From: Alkalihalobacillus deserti
GTDB taxonomy: Bacteria > Bacillota > Bacilli > Bacillales > Bacillaceae_D
NCBI RefSeq assembly: GCF_020734105.1
Contig: NZ_JAJAFR010000006.1
Location: 186,001 to 250,000 of the forward strand
Direction of reading: 5' to 3'
Length of the DNA: 64,000 nucleotides
Shown: positions 28,204 through 36,711 of the stretch, one piece after another
How the letters are laid out: every line of letters starts with the position of its first letter
Numbering within the stretch: position 1 is the stretch's first letter
Notes under the pieces: generated by a model
Databases searched by the model: none
What the model was told of the DNA's origin: nothing
The model's input: the letters and a program-made list of their open reading frames with translations, nothing else
Translations under genes and position numbers: made by a program

Positions 28204-28412
28204 AAAGAGCTCAGATTTATCGAGGCCACTGAAAAAGGTACGATTTTCACCTTTTTCAGTGGCCTTTAAGCAATGAGCAGAACCGTTGCTTTGTCTTAAG
28301 CCTGCTATGAGTGGGCTTCTCATAGTAGGCGCGCAACGTGTGGAGCCATTGCTGCTTCCTTGAATCTGCTAAAAGGGATTTTTCAGTGCCATCGATTTAT
28401 CAGAGCTCTTTT
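28204..28412 (-). repeat. dispersed nested-palindrome repeat, copy in reverse orientation
   Basis: Outer arms AAGAGCTC (28205) and GAGCTCTT (28403) continue as an imperfect inverted repeat ending ATCGA. Inside are a strong stem GGCCACTGAAAAAGGT / ACCTTTTTCAGTGGCC (28224-28265), the central hairpin (28301-28329), and the arms GCAATGAGC and GCCATTGC. Relative to the units at 14.2-14.6 kb it is reversed. It also serves as a terminator for galE. From 28413 to 28610 I see nothing. Confidence 0.8.
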
Positions 28413-28610
28413 CTAATTAACACTTCATTTGTTCCATGGTAATTTGATTGTCAGTTAGTAGATAACGGAACGAGAGTCCACTCATACAAAGTACTGACAA
28501 AAAAAATTTAACCATTATTGCTTAAATGGTATGTTATTTAAATCTAACTTTTAACGCTTTTCCCTCTTAGAACGAAACCCGTGCGTTTTGTACACTGGCT
28601 GTTGTATGTG

Positions 28611-28781
28611 TTATAAAGAGCAAAAATTATATTGGTCATTGATTGCCGAACAGATGAATAGTTGAAGTTCGGATTCAGATGCTTCGTATAGTTGGCGACC
28701 ATCAGGCATTTTAAAGTATTGATGTTCTAAAAGGGTGTTGATGATTTGTTCCTTATCAAACTCAGAAAGTGTTACAGACAT
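28611..28781 (-). CDS. FbpA-like small protein (Fur-regulated basic protein family)
   Basis: 56 residues from ATG 28781 behind AAAGGGAG. The stretch EQIINTLLEHQYFKMPDGRQLYEASESELQ fits the FbpA family pattern (helix, then DxRQLYELxxxEL) of small Fur-controlled proteins in Bacillus, which help spare iron. Unlike FbpA it is acidic rather than basic, so the family name is a structural match, not proof of function. Its promoter carries a perfect CcpA box. Confidence 0.5.
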   Translation of the reverse strand: MSVTLSEFDKEQIINTLLEHQYFKMPDGRQLYEASESELQLFICSAINDQYNFCSL

Positions 28782-28804
28782 AACGTCACTCCCTTTAATA
28801 AATA

Positions 28805-28852
28805 TGAAAGCGTTTACATTACCATTGTAATAGATAATGGAATTGTTGTCAA
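28805..28852 (-). promoter_or_regulatory. sigma-A promoter and CcpA (cre) box of the FbpA-like gene
   Basis: On the minus strand TTGACA (28847-28852) and TACAAT (28824-28829) are 17 bases apart. The sequence TGAAAGCGTTTACA (28805-28818) matches the cre consensus TGWAARCGYTWNCW at every position and sits around the transcription start, a repressing position. The AT-rich stretch GATAATGGAATTGTTGTC between the boxes is Fur-box-like but not a clear match. Confidence 0.6.
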
Positions 28853-29079
28853 TCATGGAATTATCTAACATTTAAAGATTTGATTATTTTTTTATCTGAA
28901 GTTAGTAAGAACTATTAAAGGTTTACAGGAAATAAAGCAGTAGACTGTTTATTGTAAAGTCTTGGTATGCCTTATATCCCTGGACTCTCTATTAAGTAAA
29001 TGCGTTTCTCGGTTTCCGAAAAACGATGACAGTTCTTACCTTTCGAACAAAATGGACAAGGCAGGAAACTTATTCAAAC

Positions 29080-29128
29080 TAAGGCTCCTCAAAAGGGTGC
29101 TTTCCCTTTTTCAGAAGCCTTTTATTTT
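29080..29128 (+). terminator. isolated terminator-like hairpin
   Basis: AAGGCT...AAAAGGG pairs with CCCTTTT...AAGCCTT, followed by TTATTTT. No gene is evident upstream in 28872-29080, so it may end an undetected transcript or belong to the repeat family. Nothing else supportable lies in 28872-29281. Confidence 0.4.
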
Positions 29129-29281
29129 CCTTTTACTAATCGTAGCTTCATTTTCCATAACTGTCGTTTCCTGACAATGACGTCTTAGCTCAATTAGCCA
29201 ATTTCTGTTTTGGCCAAAAATTATCCCTTACATATTCTCCATGTACATGAGAGAGAATTAAGATTTCTCAGCACCTTTTTA

Positions 29282-29521
29282 TTAATGTTCTTGTGAGAGT
29301 TCGTCGATTAATTGTCGTGAACGTTTAGCATTGCCTTCAGCAAAATTAACTAAACGATCTTTTAAGCTATCGTTATCGTGTATCCGTTCGGCTAGTATTA
29401 AGTAGGAACGCATCATTTCTTGTTCTTTGCCTAAATTTGTTTGCAATTGCATCGTGACATTTTCTGTTGTTAACAAATCTTCTCTATCACCATCACGATC
29501 ATAGTCTAAATCATGGTTCAT
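29282..29521 (-). CDS. small helical protein of unknown function
   Basis: 79 residues from ATG 29521, eight bases behind GAGG. Acidic N-terminus, then two long amphipathic helices (LLTTENVTMQLQTNLGKEQE... and SLKDRLVNFAEGNAKRSRQLIDEL). The pattern is reminiscent of half a ferritin-like bundle, but no metal motif is evident. It lies in a run of minus-strand genes that look stress-related. Confidence 0.6.
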   Translation of the reverse strand: MNHDLDYDRDGDREDLLTTENVTMQLQTNLGKEQEMMRSYLILAERIHDNDSLKDRLVNFAEGNAKRSRQLIDELSQEH

Positions 29522-29657
29522 TTGAATCACCTCTGTTCTTTATTTTATACAAAAGGTGGAGATATTAACCATTTTCCTATGATATCGGTCCACTGGAGGA
29601 CGTTATTAATAAAAAACTCTCATCCTTTAGTTTCGCAGGTAAGGATAGTTAGGAGAA

Positions 29658-29834
29658 TCAATCAGAATTAGCGCGATCGGTCATTCTCCAATTAATGATG
29701 CCGATTGCAACAAAAAGAATAAACAAGAAGATATAAACTTTAGTTGACCAATTTCCTAAACCGGTAAAGGCTAAGAAAAGCCATAGTAAAGAGGCAATAA
29801 AATAGAAGATACTGCCAACTGGTACTTTTTTCAC
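29658..29834 (-). CDS. 58-residue two-span membrane protein
   Basis: Two hydrophobic helices (about residues 7-24 and 31-48) joined by GLGNWSTKV. GTG 29834 is preferred because GGAGG lies nine bases before it; TTG at 29843 abuts the ribosome site. A sigma-B-type promoter lies upstream, suggesting a general-stress role. Family not recognised. Confidence 0.6.
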   Translation of the reverse strand: MKKVPVGSIFYFIASLLWLFLAFTGLGNWSTKVYIFLFILFVAIGIINWRMTDRANSD

Positions 29835-29870
29835 GTCGGACAACCTCCTTTGGGGTCTCGTACTACCTTG

Positions 29871-29896
29871 TTTCCCGAATCGTCTTTATTATAAAC
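29871..29896 (-). promoter_or_regulatory. candidate sigma-B promoter
   Basis: On the minus strand GTTTAT (29891-29896) and GGGAAA (29871-29876), separated by 14 bases, close to the general-stress consensus GTTTAA-N12-15-GGGWAW. It is 37 bases from the GTG start of the two-span membrane protein. Confidence 0.5.
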
Positions 29897-29907
29897 GTTT
29901 AAAGAAT

Positions 29908-30420
29908 TTATAAAGACTGTTCCTGTTCCTCTTTGACATCTGCGTTGCCTTCCGTTTCATAGCTCAATGTCTCTTTTTTGACGGTTGCTTTAACTTGTTC
30001 TGTTTCTTCAACTTGATGTTTTGTTACAGAGACCTCAGCGACTTGAACAGGGTGTTTGTTTATTTCAATTTCTTCTTCCTTTAGAGGAATTCGAAGTTCT
30101 TCTTCACTTCCGGCCTCAATAACCATTTCCTCTCTACGGATTGGGACTGTAATCGTTTTTTCTTCTTCAACGATTTCTTTGTGAATCTTTATTTCACCTG
30201 TTTGGACACGTTCTTTCTTTATATCTACCTGTTCTTCACGCAATTGAATGGTTTGTTCTAGAGAATCGTTTGTTCCTTCTGCAATGTTTCTTTTAGAGTA
30301 AATGGTGTAGCAGATTGCGGCTACAAAAGCTCCAAGAACAAGTCCTGTTACAATTGAAATATTCATTACCCAACTTAAAATACTTCCAATTACAGCTCCA
30401 ATAAGAATGTATCTTCCCAT
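29908..30420 (-). CDS. DUF2382 (YsnF/AvaK) protein with N-terminal membrane segment
   Basis: 170 residues. A hydrophobic Gly-rich N-terminus (residues 4-40) is followed by a DUF2382 domain with the repeated pattern LREEQVDIKKERVQTGEIKIHKEIVEE, then PVQVAEVSVTKHQVEET and ETLSYETEG. DUF2382 proteins belong to the general-stress group in Bacillus; the molecular role is not known. AGGAGG precedes the start. It follows a related gene, from which a terminator separates it. Confidence 0.85.
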   Translation of the reverse strand: MGRYILIGAVIGSILSWVMNISIVTGLVLGAFVAAICYTIYSKRNIAEGTNDSLEQTIQLREEQVDIKKERVQTGEIKIHKEIVEEEKTITVPIRREEMVIEAGSEEELRIPLKEEEIEINKHPVQVAEVSVTKHQVEETEQVKATVKKETLSYETEGNADVKEEQEQSL

Positions 30421-30476
30421 GGGACCTCCTAGTGTAGCGTTTTTTATTAGTATGTCCCATTTTGTTTTAGAGTATG

Positions 30477-30511
30477 AAAAAAACCCTACTTAACAAAGGT
30501 TAAGTAGGGGG
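30477..30511 (-). terminator. terminator of the upstream DUF2382 gene
   Basis: Read on the minus strand: CCCTACTTAAC / GTTAAGTAGGG around CTTT, then seven T. Confidence 0.85.
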
Positions 30512-30525
30512 AGCGACTTTTTCCA

Positions 30526-31002
30526 TTAGTCCTCTTTAATAATGTCTGCCTCACCATGTGCTTCAACATCAGCGACTTCTTTATGAAGGACATCGCGAAC
30601 CTGTTGTGTTTCCTCAACAGAACGTTTATGAGCGGAAACTTCACCAGTAACAACCGTATGCTTATCGACATCGATCTTTTCTGATGTAACAGGGATGTGA
30701 ACCGTTTCTTCGTCTGTTATCGGTTCATCAGTTGGTTCATGATCGACCGCTTTTCTTTCAATAATGACTTGATCATGAGACACAGGAACATTAACTGCTT
30801 GCTCTTCTTCAATAATATCTTTATGAAGAATAACATCTCCTGTTTCCACACGATATTTGTCAATATCTAATTGTTCTTCACGGAGATCAAGATGTGCGTC
30901 TTCAGTGGCGAACTCTGTGTCTGTAACTCGATCTACTTCACGTACTTCTTTTCGATTTTCCTTTTGAGTTTCTTCTTCGTTAAACAAATCAAAAAATCCC
31001 AT
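30526..31002 (-). CDS. DUF2382 (YsnF/AvaK) stress protein
   Basis: 158 residues, soluble. After a short head (MGFFDLFNEEE) the domain reads LREEQLDIDKYRVETGDVILHKDIIEEEQ, then VHIPVTSEKIDVDKHTVVTGEVSAHKR and VADVEAHGEADI. It is homologous to the protein encoded just downstream but lacks the membrane head, so the pair are a membrane and a soluble version. AGGAGG precedes the start. Very charged, with alternating acidic and basic strands. Confidence 0.85.
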   Translation of the reverse strand: MGFFDLFNEEETQKENRKEVREVDRVTDTEFATEDAHLDLREEQLDIDKYRVETGDVILHKDIIEEEQAVNVPVSHDQVIIERKAVDHEPTDEPITDEETVHIPVTSEKIDVDKHTVVTGEVSAHKRSVEETQQVRDVLHKEVADVEAHGEADIIKED

Positions 31003-31330
31003 TCTGAAAACCTCCTAAGAAAATGTGATTGATCGTGTATTACAAGTTATATCATTTCCAAAGTAATTGAAACTATTCTTTAGAATAAAGTGACGGTTAG
31101 AGCAATCAAAAGAGAGATAAACCTAAAAAGGTAATGGCTTCGGTTAGGGAAGAAAGAATTAACATATCGATTAAGTATTACCTTAAAAGATATTATCAGC
31201 TGAAAAGCACGTCTATCCGAAGCACTCGATTTGTTATGCGATACCATCCTTTTTAACGGAAGTTTGCCTGCAAGGAAAACTTCAATATGATACGATATGA
31301 GCATATACATAACTAAAGGAGTCGGTTACT

Positions 31331-31819
31331 ATGATCTCATTTGTTGTAGCAATGGATCGCAATCGCTTGATCGGTAAAGATAATCAGTTACCATGGCATT
31401 TACCTGCAGACCTTGCTTATTTTAAAAAGGTGACTACAGGCCACACAATTGTAATGGGTAGAAAAACATATGAGTCGATTGGGCGTCCTCTGCCTAAACG
31501 GAAAAATGTTGTCCTTACTAGGAGTATGAGCTTTAAAGCGGAAGGGTGTGAAGTCGTCTATCATGTTGACGATTTACTAAAGCTGGCCAAGCAAGAGGAT
31601 GAATGCTTTGTTATTGGTGGTACACAAGTGTTTTCTTTGTTATGGGAGCATGTCGACCGCTTATATGTTACATACATTGATGAGGCTTTTGAAGGGGATA
31701 CATACTTCCCAGAAATTGATGAAGATACTTGGGAGCTTGTTTCAGTCGAGCAAGGTACAGTTGATGAGAAAAATCATTACCCACATGAATTTCGGACATA
31801 TGAAAGAATCGAGCGTTAG
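31331..31819 (+). CDS. dfrA: dihydrofolate reductase
   Basis: 162 residues, a normal chromosomal DHFR. Motifs: VAMDRNRLIGKDNQLPWHLPADL with the active-site Asp in PADL (residue 27), MGRKTYESIGRPLP (NADPH binding) and VIGGTQVFSLL. It regenerates tetrahydrofolate used up by ThyA. In many Bacillus genomes dfrA adjoins thyA or thyB; here thyA is about 9 kb away. AAAGGAG precedes the start. The 330 bases upstream (31003-31330) hold no other gene I can support. Confidence 0.93.
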   Translation: MISFVVAMDRNRLIGKDNQLPWHLPADLAYFKKVTTGHTIVMGRKTYESIGRPLPKRKNVVLTRSMSFKAEGCEVVYHVDDLLKLAKQEDECFVIGGTQVFSLLWEHVDRLYVTYIDEAFEGDTYFPEIDEDTWELVSVEQGTVDEKNHYPHEFRTYERIER

Positions 31820-31897
31820 GCTAGGCAACTAAAATAAATCTTTTGGTCAAACTATCCCTCTTTGCTGCATATAATTGTGGTGAAGGGGGATTTCAAG

Positions 31898-32665
31898 ATG
31901 AGAGCACCGAGAAAACGCAGACCCCAATCTCGAAAAGGTCCACTTCCATTTCGCTATGTTTTGTTATTATCTTTTCTTATTTTTGTAGTGTTAACCGTAC
32001 AAGGATTATGGATCGTTGAGAAGGGGATTAGGCCCACTTTAATGGATATTGCCACCACCGAAACGCGAGTGATAGCGACAAAATCGATTAATGATGCGGT
32101 ATCAAAGAAAATTGCGTCTGATCTTAATCAGGATGAGTTATTTATTGTCAAAACCGATTCAGATAATTTCATAACGTCCATCCAGTTTAATACACAGATT
32201 TACAATCGAATTTTATCAGAAGCAACGAACCGTGTTCAACGACATCTAAAAGCAATAGAAAGAGGAGAAGCCTTTGATGTATCGCTCGAAACAGAAAATG
32301 AAATCCCTCTAACGACAGAGGGGGGAATTATTTATAGCATTCCACTAGGGCAAGCAACGAATAATGCTTTACTTGCTCAGTTAGGTCCGCAAATTCCCGT
32401 TCGGTTTTCTGCCATTGGTGATGTGAAAACAGATTTGAAATTAGATGTGAAGAATACAGGGATTAATAATACGACGATGTCTGTCAATTTTGATGTGATT
32501 GTTGATGCTAAAATTGTCATTCCTTTTGCCACGAATACGGAGGCAATTAAGACTACGATTCCTGTAGGGCTTGTGAATATCCAAGGAAGAGTACCTGAAT
32601 ACTACTCAGAAGGTGGAGGAATGATCCTTCCAGCTGGTCAATCATCAAGTGGTGGAGGAAATTAA
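31898..32665 (+). CDS. yunB: sporulation protein YunB
   Basis: 255 residues. Basic N-terminal head, one membrane helix (about residues 18-38), then an extracytoplasmic domain with GIRPTLMDIATTETRVIATKSINDAVSKK, a strong YunB match. YunB is made in the mother cell and is needed for proper spore formation in Bacillus subtilis. ATG 31898 follows GAAGGGGG at a normal distance; the frame is open 12 codons further up without a better site. It marks the organism as a spore former. Confidence 0.9.
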   Translation: MRAPRKRRPQSRKGPLPFRYVLLLSFLIFVVLTVQGLWIVEKGIRPTLMDIATTETRVIATKSINDAVSKKIASDLNQDELFIVKTDSDNFITSIQFNTQIYNRILSEATNRVQRHLKAIERGEAFDVSLETENEIPLTTEGGIIYSIPLGQATNNALLAQLGPQIPVRFSAIGDVKTDLKLDVKNTGINNTTMSVNFDVIVDAKIVIPFATNTEAIKTTIPVGLVNIQGRVPEYYSEGGGMILPAGQSSSGGGN

Positions 32666-32721
32666 TATTGTCAACTACTATAAAACATGGTACTATCCTA
32701 TACGGTAATTGAATAGAGGTG

Positions 32722-32970
32722 CCTCATTGTACAATGAGGTAGAGGCGCGACGGCCATGAATATCTTTCTTAAGGATGACAACGTGGAGAGAAAGCGAAAG
32801 GGAATGTCGCCGAAGTGGAAGTAGAGGTCAGGCTGCTTTTACTGGAACTGCATTGAATAAATGCAGGGCTGTCATAACGTGGATGCGAACAGGTTATGGA
32901 GGACTACCATCTTAGTGGGGATATCACGTGCGCAATAGGCGATAGTGGGTAACCATTATTGTCTTTTTTT
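32722..32970 (+). ncRNA. lysine riboswitch (L box) with terminator
   Basis: The aptamer runs about 32731-32918. Landmarks of the L box are all in order: GAGGTAGAGGCGCGACGG, GGAGAGAAAGCGAAAGGGAATG then GTCGCCGAAG, GCATTGAATAAATGCAGGGCTGTC and GGAGGACTACCATC. A terminator follows (32939-32970): GCGATAGTGG / CCATTATTGT around GTAA, then seven T. A perfect palindrome CCTCATTGTACAATGAGG (32722-32739) overlaps the first strand and could take part in the switch. It should shut off the NhaC-family gene when lysine is abundant. Confidence 0.92.
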
Positions 32971-33052
32971 GTGGATCGAAAAATTCCAAATTGTAGTGAA
33001 TGTTATGGAGTAGTTCCTATTTTATACCATATTTTTTAAGGGGTTGAGTCAT

Positions 33053-34654
33053 TTGGAATCATCTATTATATCTTTATTGCCTCCAATTTTAGCGCTAGTC
33101 ATGGTTATTTTCACAAGACGAGTCCTGTTATCATTGGGACTTGGTGCTATTGTTGGAGCATTATTATTAAATCAATTTAACCCACTTGCAGCAGTAGCGA
33201 ACATCTATGCAATTGTCATGGGTATTGTCTTTGATTTTGAAGTGGAAGTCGTAACATTTGGAACGGTCACACGTGCAATCATTGATCAGCGTTTTGCGAT
33301 TAATACGTGGGAATTTTTCATCGTTCTTTTCCTTTTATTATTAGGCATGATGGCTGCGCTGATCACGCGTTCTGGTGGAAGCAGGGCCTTTGGTGAGTGG
33401 GCAATGACACATGTAAAAACACGAGTTGGTGCTCAGTTGTTAACGGTTGTACTTGGGATCATTCTTTTCATTGATGATTATTTTAACAGCTTAACGGTTG
33501 GGAATGTTAGCCGACCGCTAACAGATCGGCATAGCATTTCTCGGGCAAAACTAGCTTATTTAGTCGATTCAACATCGGCACCAATGTGTGTCATTGCCCC
33601 GATTTCTAGCTGGGGAGCTTATATTATTGCGATTATTGCTGGGATTTTTGCCACGCACTCAGTGACAGAATACGAAGCGTTACAAGCGTTTATGCTTATG
33701 GTACCAATGAATATTTATGCATTGGTTGCCATTGGCTTAGTGTTAGCGGTAGCTTGGTTTAACTTAGATATTGGACCTATGAAGAAGCATGAAACGCGTG
33801 CTCGTGAAACGGGCGAATTATTCAATCCTGCGTTAGGTCCGATTCCTGGTGCTCAAGATGATATTAAAGCAAACGATAAAGGAAACGTTGGCGATCTTGT
33901 ATGGCCAATTGTTGCTTTAATTGTTGGTACAGTTTTCTTTATGATTTTAACTGGAATTCAAGCGTCAGAAGGCGACGTCTCAATTTTAACTATTTTTGAA
34001 AATACAGATGTTGCAGCAGCCCTTGTATATGGTGGACTTTTCGGTTTAGCAATTGCCCTATTCGTAAATGTCATGAAACCAAAATCTGAAACAGGTTTAG
34101 TTGTATCACTAGTGATCGGTATGAAATCAATGCTTCCTGCTATTTATATTTTATTCTTTGCTTGGACACTCACTTCCATCATTGGAGACTTAGAAACAGG
34201 AGCCTATTTAGCTTCAATTGTCGAGAGATCTAATATAAATCCGATGTTCTTACCTGTTATTTTATTTGTGATTGCTGGATTTGCAGCTTTTTCAACAGGA
34301 ACTTCATGGGGAACCTTTGCGCTATTGCTGCCAATCGCAGGTGAAATGGCGGCGGTAATTGATATTACGATGATCCTACCCATGATGGCGGCGGTTCTTG
34401 CTGGTTCGATTTTTGGTGATCACTGTTCTCCGATTTCAGACACCACGATATTATCATCAACTGGTGCGGGAAGTCATCACATTGATCACGTTGTCACACA
34501 GCTTCCTTATGCATTGCTTGCAGCGGGAATTACCATTATTTCATATCTTGTTTTAGGAGTGACGACAAGTGTAGGATTTAGCTTAATCGTTGCGTTCGCT
34601 TTGTTAGTCATAACGGTGATTGTGTTAAAACGAGTATCTCAAGAAAAAGCATAA
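33053..34654 (+). CDS. NhaC-family transporter, predicted lysine transporter
   Basis: 533 residues with about 12 membrane segments. NhaC-family marks: FIDDYFNSLTVGNVSRPLTDRH near residue 142 and FSTGTSWGTFALLLPIAGEM with GDHCSPISDTTILSS in the second half. Family members exchange Na+ or H+ for organic cations or amino acids. The lysine riboswitch directly upstream argues strongly for lysine uptake; NhaC-type proteins under this switch have been proposed as lysine transporters (LysW). TTG 33053 is chosen because AAGGGG is nine bases before it. Confidence 0.85.
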   Translation: MESSIISLLPPILALVMVIFTRRVLLSLGLGAIVGALLLNQFNPLAAVANIYAIVMGIVFDFEVEVVTFGTVTRAIIDQRFAINTWEFFIVLFLLLLGMMAALITRSGGSRAFGEWAMTHVKTRVGAQLLTVVLGIILFIDDYFNSLTVGNVSRPLTDRHSISRAKLAYLVDSTSAPMCVIAPISSWGAYIIAIIAGIFATHSVTEYEALQAFMLMVPMNIYALVAIGLVLAVAWFNLDIGPMKKHETRARETGELFNPALGPIPGAQDDIKANDKGNVGDLVWPIVALIVGTVFFMILTGIQASEGDVSILTIFENTDVAAALVYGGLFGLAIALFVNVMKPKSETGLVVSLVIGMKSMLPAIYILFFAWTLTSIIGDLETGAYLASIVERSNINPMFLPVILFVIAGFAAFSTGTSWGTFALLLPIAGEMAAVIDITMILPMMAAVLAGSIFGDHCSPISDTTILSSTGAGSHHIDHVVTQLPYALLAAGITIISYLVLGVTTSVGFSLIVAFALLVITVIVLKRVSQEKA

Positions 34655-34665
34655 GAATGAAGATG

Positions 34666-34700
34666 AAAAGCGCTAGAAAAAAGGATTCTAGCGCTTTTTC
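34666..34700 (+). terminator. terminator of the lysine transporter gene
   Basis: AAAAGCGCTAGAA / TTCTAGCGCTTTTT, a strong stem with a T tail. Confidence 0.85.
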
Positions 34701-34764
34701 ATATGAGAAGGATGCATTTTAGCGATTACTGATGAGGGTTAATGTAAATTTTTATTTCAGATAA

Positions 34765-34915
34765 AAGAGCGAGTTCAAAAGGTACTCTATAAGACTTGCA
34801 ATGGCTTCACTCACTGCGCGTCTATCCGAAAAACCACTCGGATCGACTTAAAACATTGCAGTGGCTTCGCTCATTGCTTCGAGCTTGTTCAAAAAGCGAA
34901 TTTTTCAACAGTGAG
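34765..34915 (+). repeat. dispersed nested-palindrome repeat copy
   Basis: Left part AAGACTTGCAATGGCTTCAC, central hairpin TATCCGA / TCGGATCGA around AAAACCAC (34821-34842), then GACTTAAAACATTGCAGTGG, GCTTCGCTCATTGCTTCGAG and CTTGTTCAAAAAG. The first 30 bases are the reverse complement of the right end of the 61.0 kb copy. A near-identical copy is at 61176-61306. Confidence 0.85.
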
Positions 34916-34983
34916 AAAGCATTACTAGTGAAATCAGACAGTTCGGGGTTGTTCGACAAAATTCTTCAAATTGTGAAATGATA

Positions 34984-35012
34984 TTGACAAGTTAAGTAAT
35001 TTTGAATATTAT
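34984..35012 (+). promoter_or_regulatory. sigma-A promoter of the first DctPQM operon
   Basis: TTGACA (34984-34989), 17-base spacer, TATTAT (35007-35012). The next feature downstream is a near-cre site at 35070. Confidence 0.65.
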
Positions 35013-35069
35013 CATATTAAGGAACAAGTTTCACTAGTTCGAAAAAAAGTAGATCAAGGGAGGGTGGAA

Positions 35070-35083
35070 TGAAAGCGGTTCCT
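35070..35083 (+). promoter_or_regulatory. candidate cre (CcpA) site
   Basis: TGAAAGCGGTTCCT matches the cre consensus at 13 of 14 positions. It sits about 60 bases after the promoter, where CcpA would block transcription (inference). Confidence 0.45.
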
Positions 35084-35175
35084 AAAGGGATGTAAGAATA
35101 GGCTCATAAATAGCCTACAATTGTTTCTATCAAATAGGTAGTATAACTATTAAACTATACAAATGGGGGATTATG

Positions 35176-36186
35176 ATGAGAAAAAGAAACGTAATTGTAA
35201 TGATACTATCTTTTGTTTTTATAACAATTCTTGCTGCATGTGGAGGAAATGAAAGCACTGATATAAGTGAAACAGATGGTGAACAAACGTACAATTTTAG
35301 AGTATCGTTAGTAACGCCACCTTCACATGGTTGGACAGTAACAGCTGAAAAGTTCAATGAAGAACTTCAAGCTCGTTCGGATGGACGAATGAGTGCGGAA
35401 GTTTTTCCTAGTGAACAACTTGGATCTGAGGCAGATATGGTTCAACAAATGGAAATTGGTACGTTAGACTTTGGATTTATAACAAATGCTTATATGAGTA
35501 CAAGATCTGAATCATTAAATGCTTGGTTTATGCCGTTTCTTTTCGAAGATTTAGAAGCTGCAAGTCAAGCTAGAGACTCTGAAGAAGTAGGAAAAATGTT
35601 AGAAGAACTTGAAGCACAAGGATTAGTTGGGTTAGATTTTAGTTTTGCTGGAGAACGACATGTATTAATGAAAGACGGTGCGATACAATCTCAAGAAGAT
35701 TTACAAGGTAAAAAACTGCGTATCATTGGTAATCCTGTTATGCAAGAATTTTGGTCAAGTTTAGGGGTTAGTCCTACTCCAATGCCACTTGGGGAAGTAT
35801 ACTCTTCGTTACAAACGGGTGTAATTGATGGGATTGATATTGATTTAGATGCGCTTGTTTCTTTAAACTTACAAGAAATTTCAAACGATTTAACATTGAC
35901 GAAGCATATGGCATTCCCAGCAGTCGTTATCATGAGCCAAAAGGTGCTTGACTCACTGTCTCCTGAGGACCAAGTAATTGTGAAAGAAGCAATGAAGGCT
36001 GCAGTAGATTGGGGAGTTGCAGATGCGATTCAACGAGAAAAAGATAATTTAGAGTTGTTGCAACAAGGAGGATTAAATATCGTCGATGAATTCGACACGG
36101 CCTCTTTTAAATCCGTTCAAGAAGACATTTATTCAAAGTACAGCAGCAATGAGCTAATTCAAACATTTATTGAAAACAATCAATAA
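35176..36186 (+). CDS. dctP: DctP-type TRAP binding lipoprotein, operon 1
   Basis: 336 residues. Lipobox ILAACGG (Cys about residue 21), then YNFRVSLVTPPSHGWTVTAEKF, EQLGSEADMVQQMEIGTLDFGFI and GVIDGIDIDLDAL, the DctP fold. The conserved Arg that holds the ligand carboxylate is in GKKLRIIGNPV. First gene of dctP-dctQ-dctM, followed by beta-oxidation genes, so the ligand is probably an organic acid degraded through its CoA ester. ATG 35176 has the better spacing to GGGGGA than ATG 35173. Confidence 0.9.
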   Translation: MRKRNVIVMILSFVFITILAACGGNESTDISETDGEQTYNFRVSLVTPPSHGWTVTAEKFNEELQARSDGRMSAEVFPSEQLGSEADMVQQMEIGTLDFGFITNAYMSTRSESLNAWFMPFLFEDLEAASQARDSEEVGKMLEELEAQGLVGLDFSFAGERHVLMKDGAIQSQEDLQGKKLRIIGNPVMQEFWSSLGVSPTPMPLGEVYSSLQTGVIDGIDIDLDALVSLNLQEISNDLTLTKHMAFPAVVIMSQKVLDSLSPEDQVIVKEAMKAAVDWGVADAIQREKDNLELLQQGGLNIVDEFDTASFKSVQEDIYSKYSSNELIQTFIENNQ

Positions 36187-36206
36187 ACGTATAGGGGGGC
36201 ATAGAA

Positions 36207-36698
36207 GTGACTTTAACCAATATATTCGGAAAAATAAGTGATTACGTTTTCAAAATTGAAAAGTCGATAGTAATGATCTTAATTATTGCGATGTTTGTAT
36301 CACTTACAGCAGGTGTATTTTTCCGTTATTACTTAAATAGCCCCTTATTTTGGAGTGACGAGTTTGCGATTTTTACTTTAGTTTGGTTGACGTTTTTAGG
36401 CGGAAGTATGAGTATTAAACGGCAGGAAACCGCTGCCGTTACGATTTTAGTAGATAAATTAAACAATAAGTTTAAAAAAATTGTCGCTAGTATTGGCTTT
36501 TTAATTGTAATCATTTTTTGTTTATTTATCGTCTATTATTCATATATATGGCTGAGTTCACCAAATATCTCATTACAGAAATCGACTTCTATGCAAATTC
36601 CAATGATTTACCCTTATTTAAGTGTTCCTTTAGGCTTCTTCTTTATGAGTATACATTCGATTCATTTATTTTTACTAAGTCTTAAGGAAACTTCATAA
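36207..36698 (+). CDS. dctQ: DctQ small TRAP permease subunit, operon 1
   Basis: 163 residues, four membrane helices. FFRYYLNSPLFWSDEFAIFTLVWLTFLGGSMSIKR is the DctQ signature around helix 2. GTG start behind GGGGGG. Lies 20 bases after dctP and 13 before dctM, a tight operon. It joins DctM to form the membrane complex that takes the ligand from DctP using an ion gradient. Confidence 0.9.
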   Translation: MTLTNIFGKISDYVFKIEKSIVMILIIAMFVSLTAGVFFRYYLNSPLFWSDEFAIFTLVWLTFLGGSMSIKRQETAAVTILVDKLNNKFKKIVASIGFLIVIIFCLFIVYYSYIWLSSPNISLQKSTSMQIPMIYPYLSVPLGFFFMSIHSIHLFLLSLKETS

Positions 36699-36711
36699 AG
36701 GGGGGGTTACA

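Noticed and set aside
28962..29174. 70-codon frame
   Set aside because: It covers a terminator-like hairpin (29080-29128) and has no ribosome site.
31080..31310. Minus-strand 76-codon frame upstream of dfrA
   Set aside because: It has no convincing ribosome site and overlaps the region that must contain the dfrA promoter; composition is not protein-like.
32700..32970. A group II intron fragment before the NhaC gene
   Set aside because: First impression from its GC-rich, conserved look; the ordered L-box motifs identify it as a lysine riboswitch.
34796..34981. 61-codon frame rich in Leu/Arg/Ser
   Set aside because: It is a translation of the repeat copy; the sister copy at 61.2 kb does not keep the frame.
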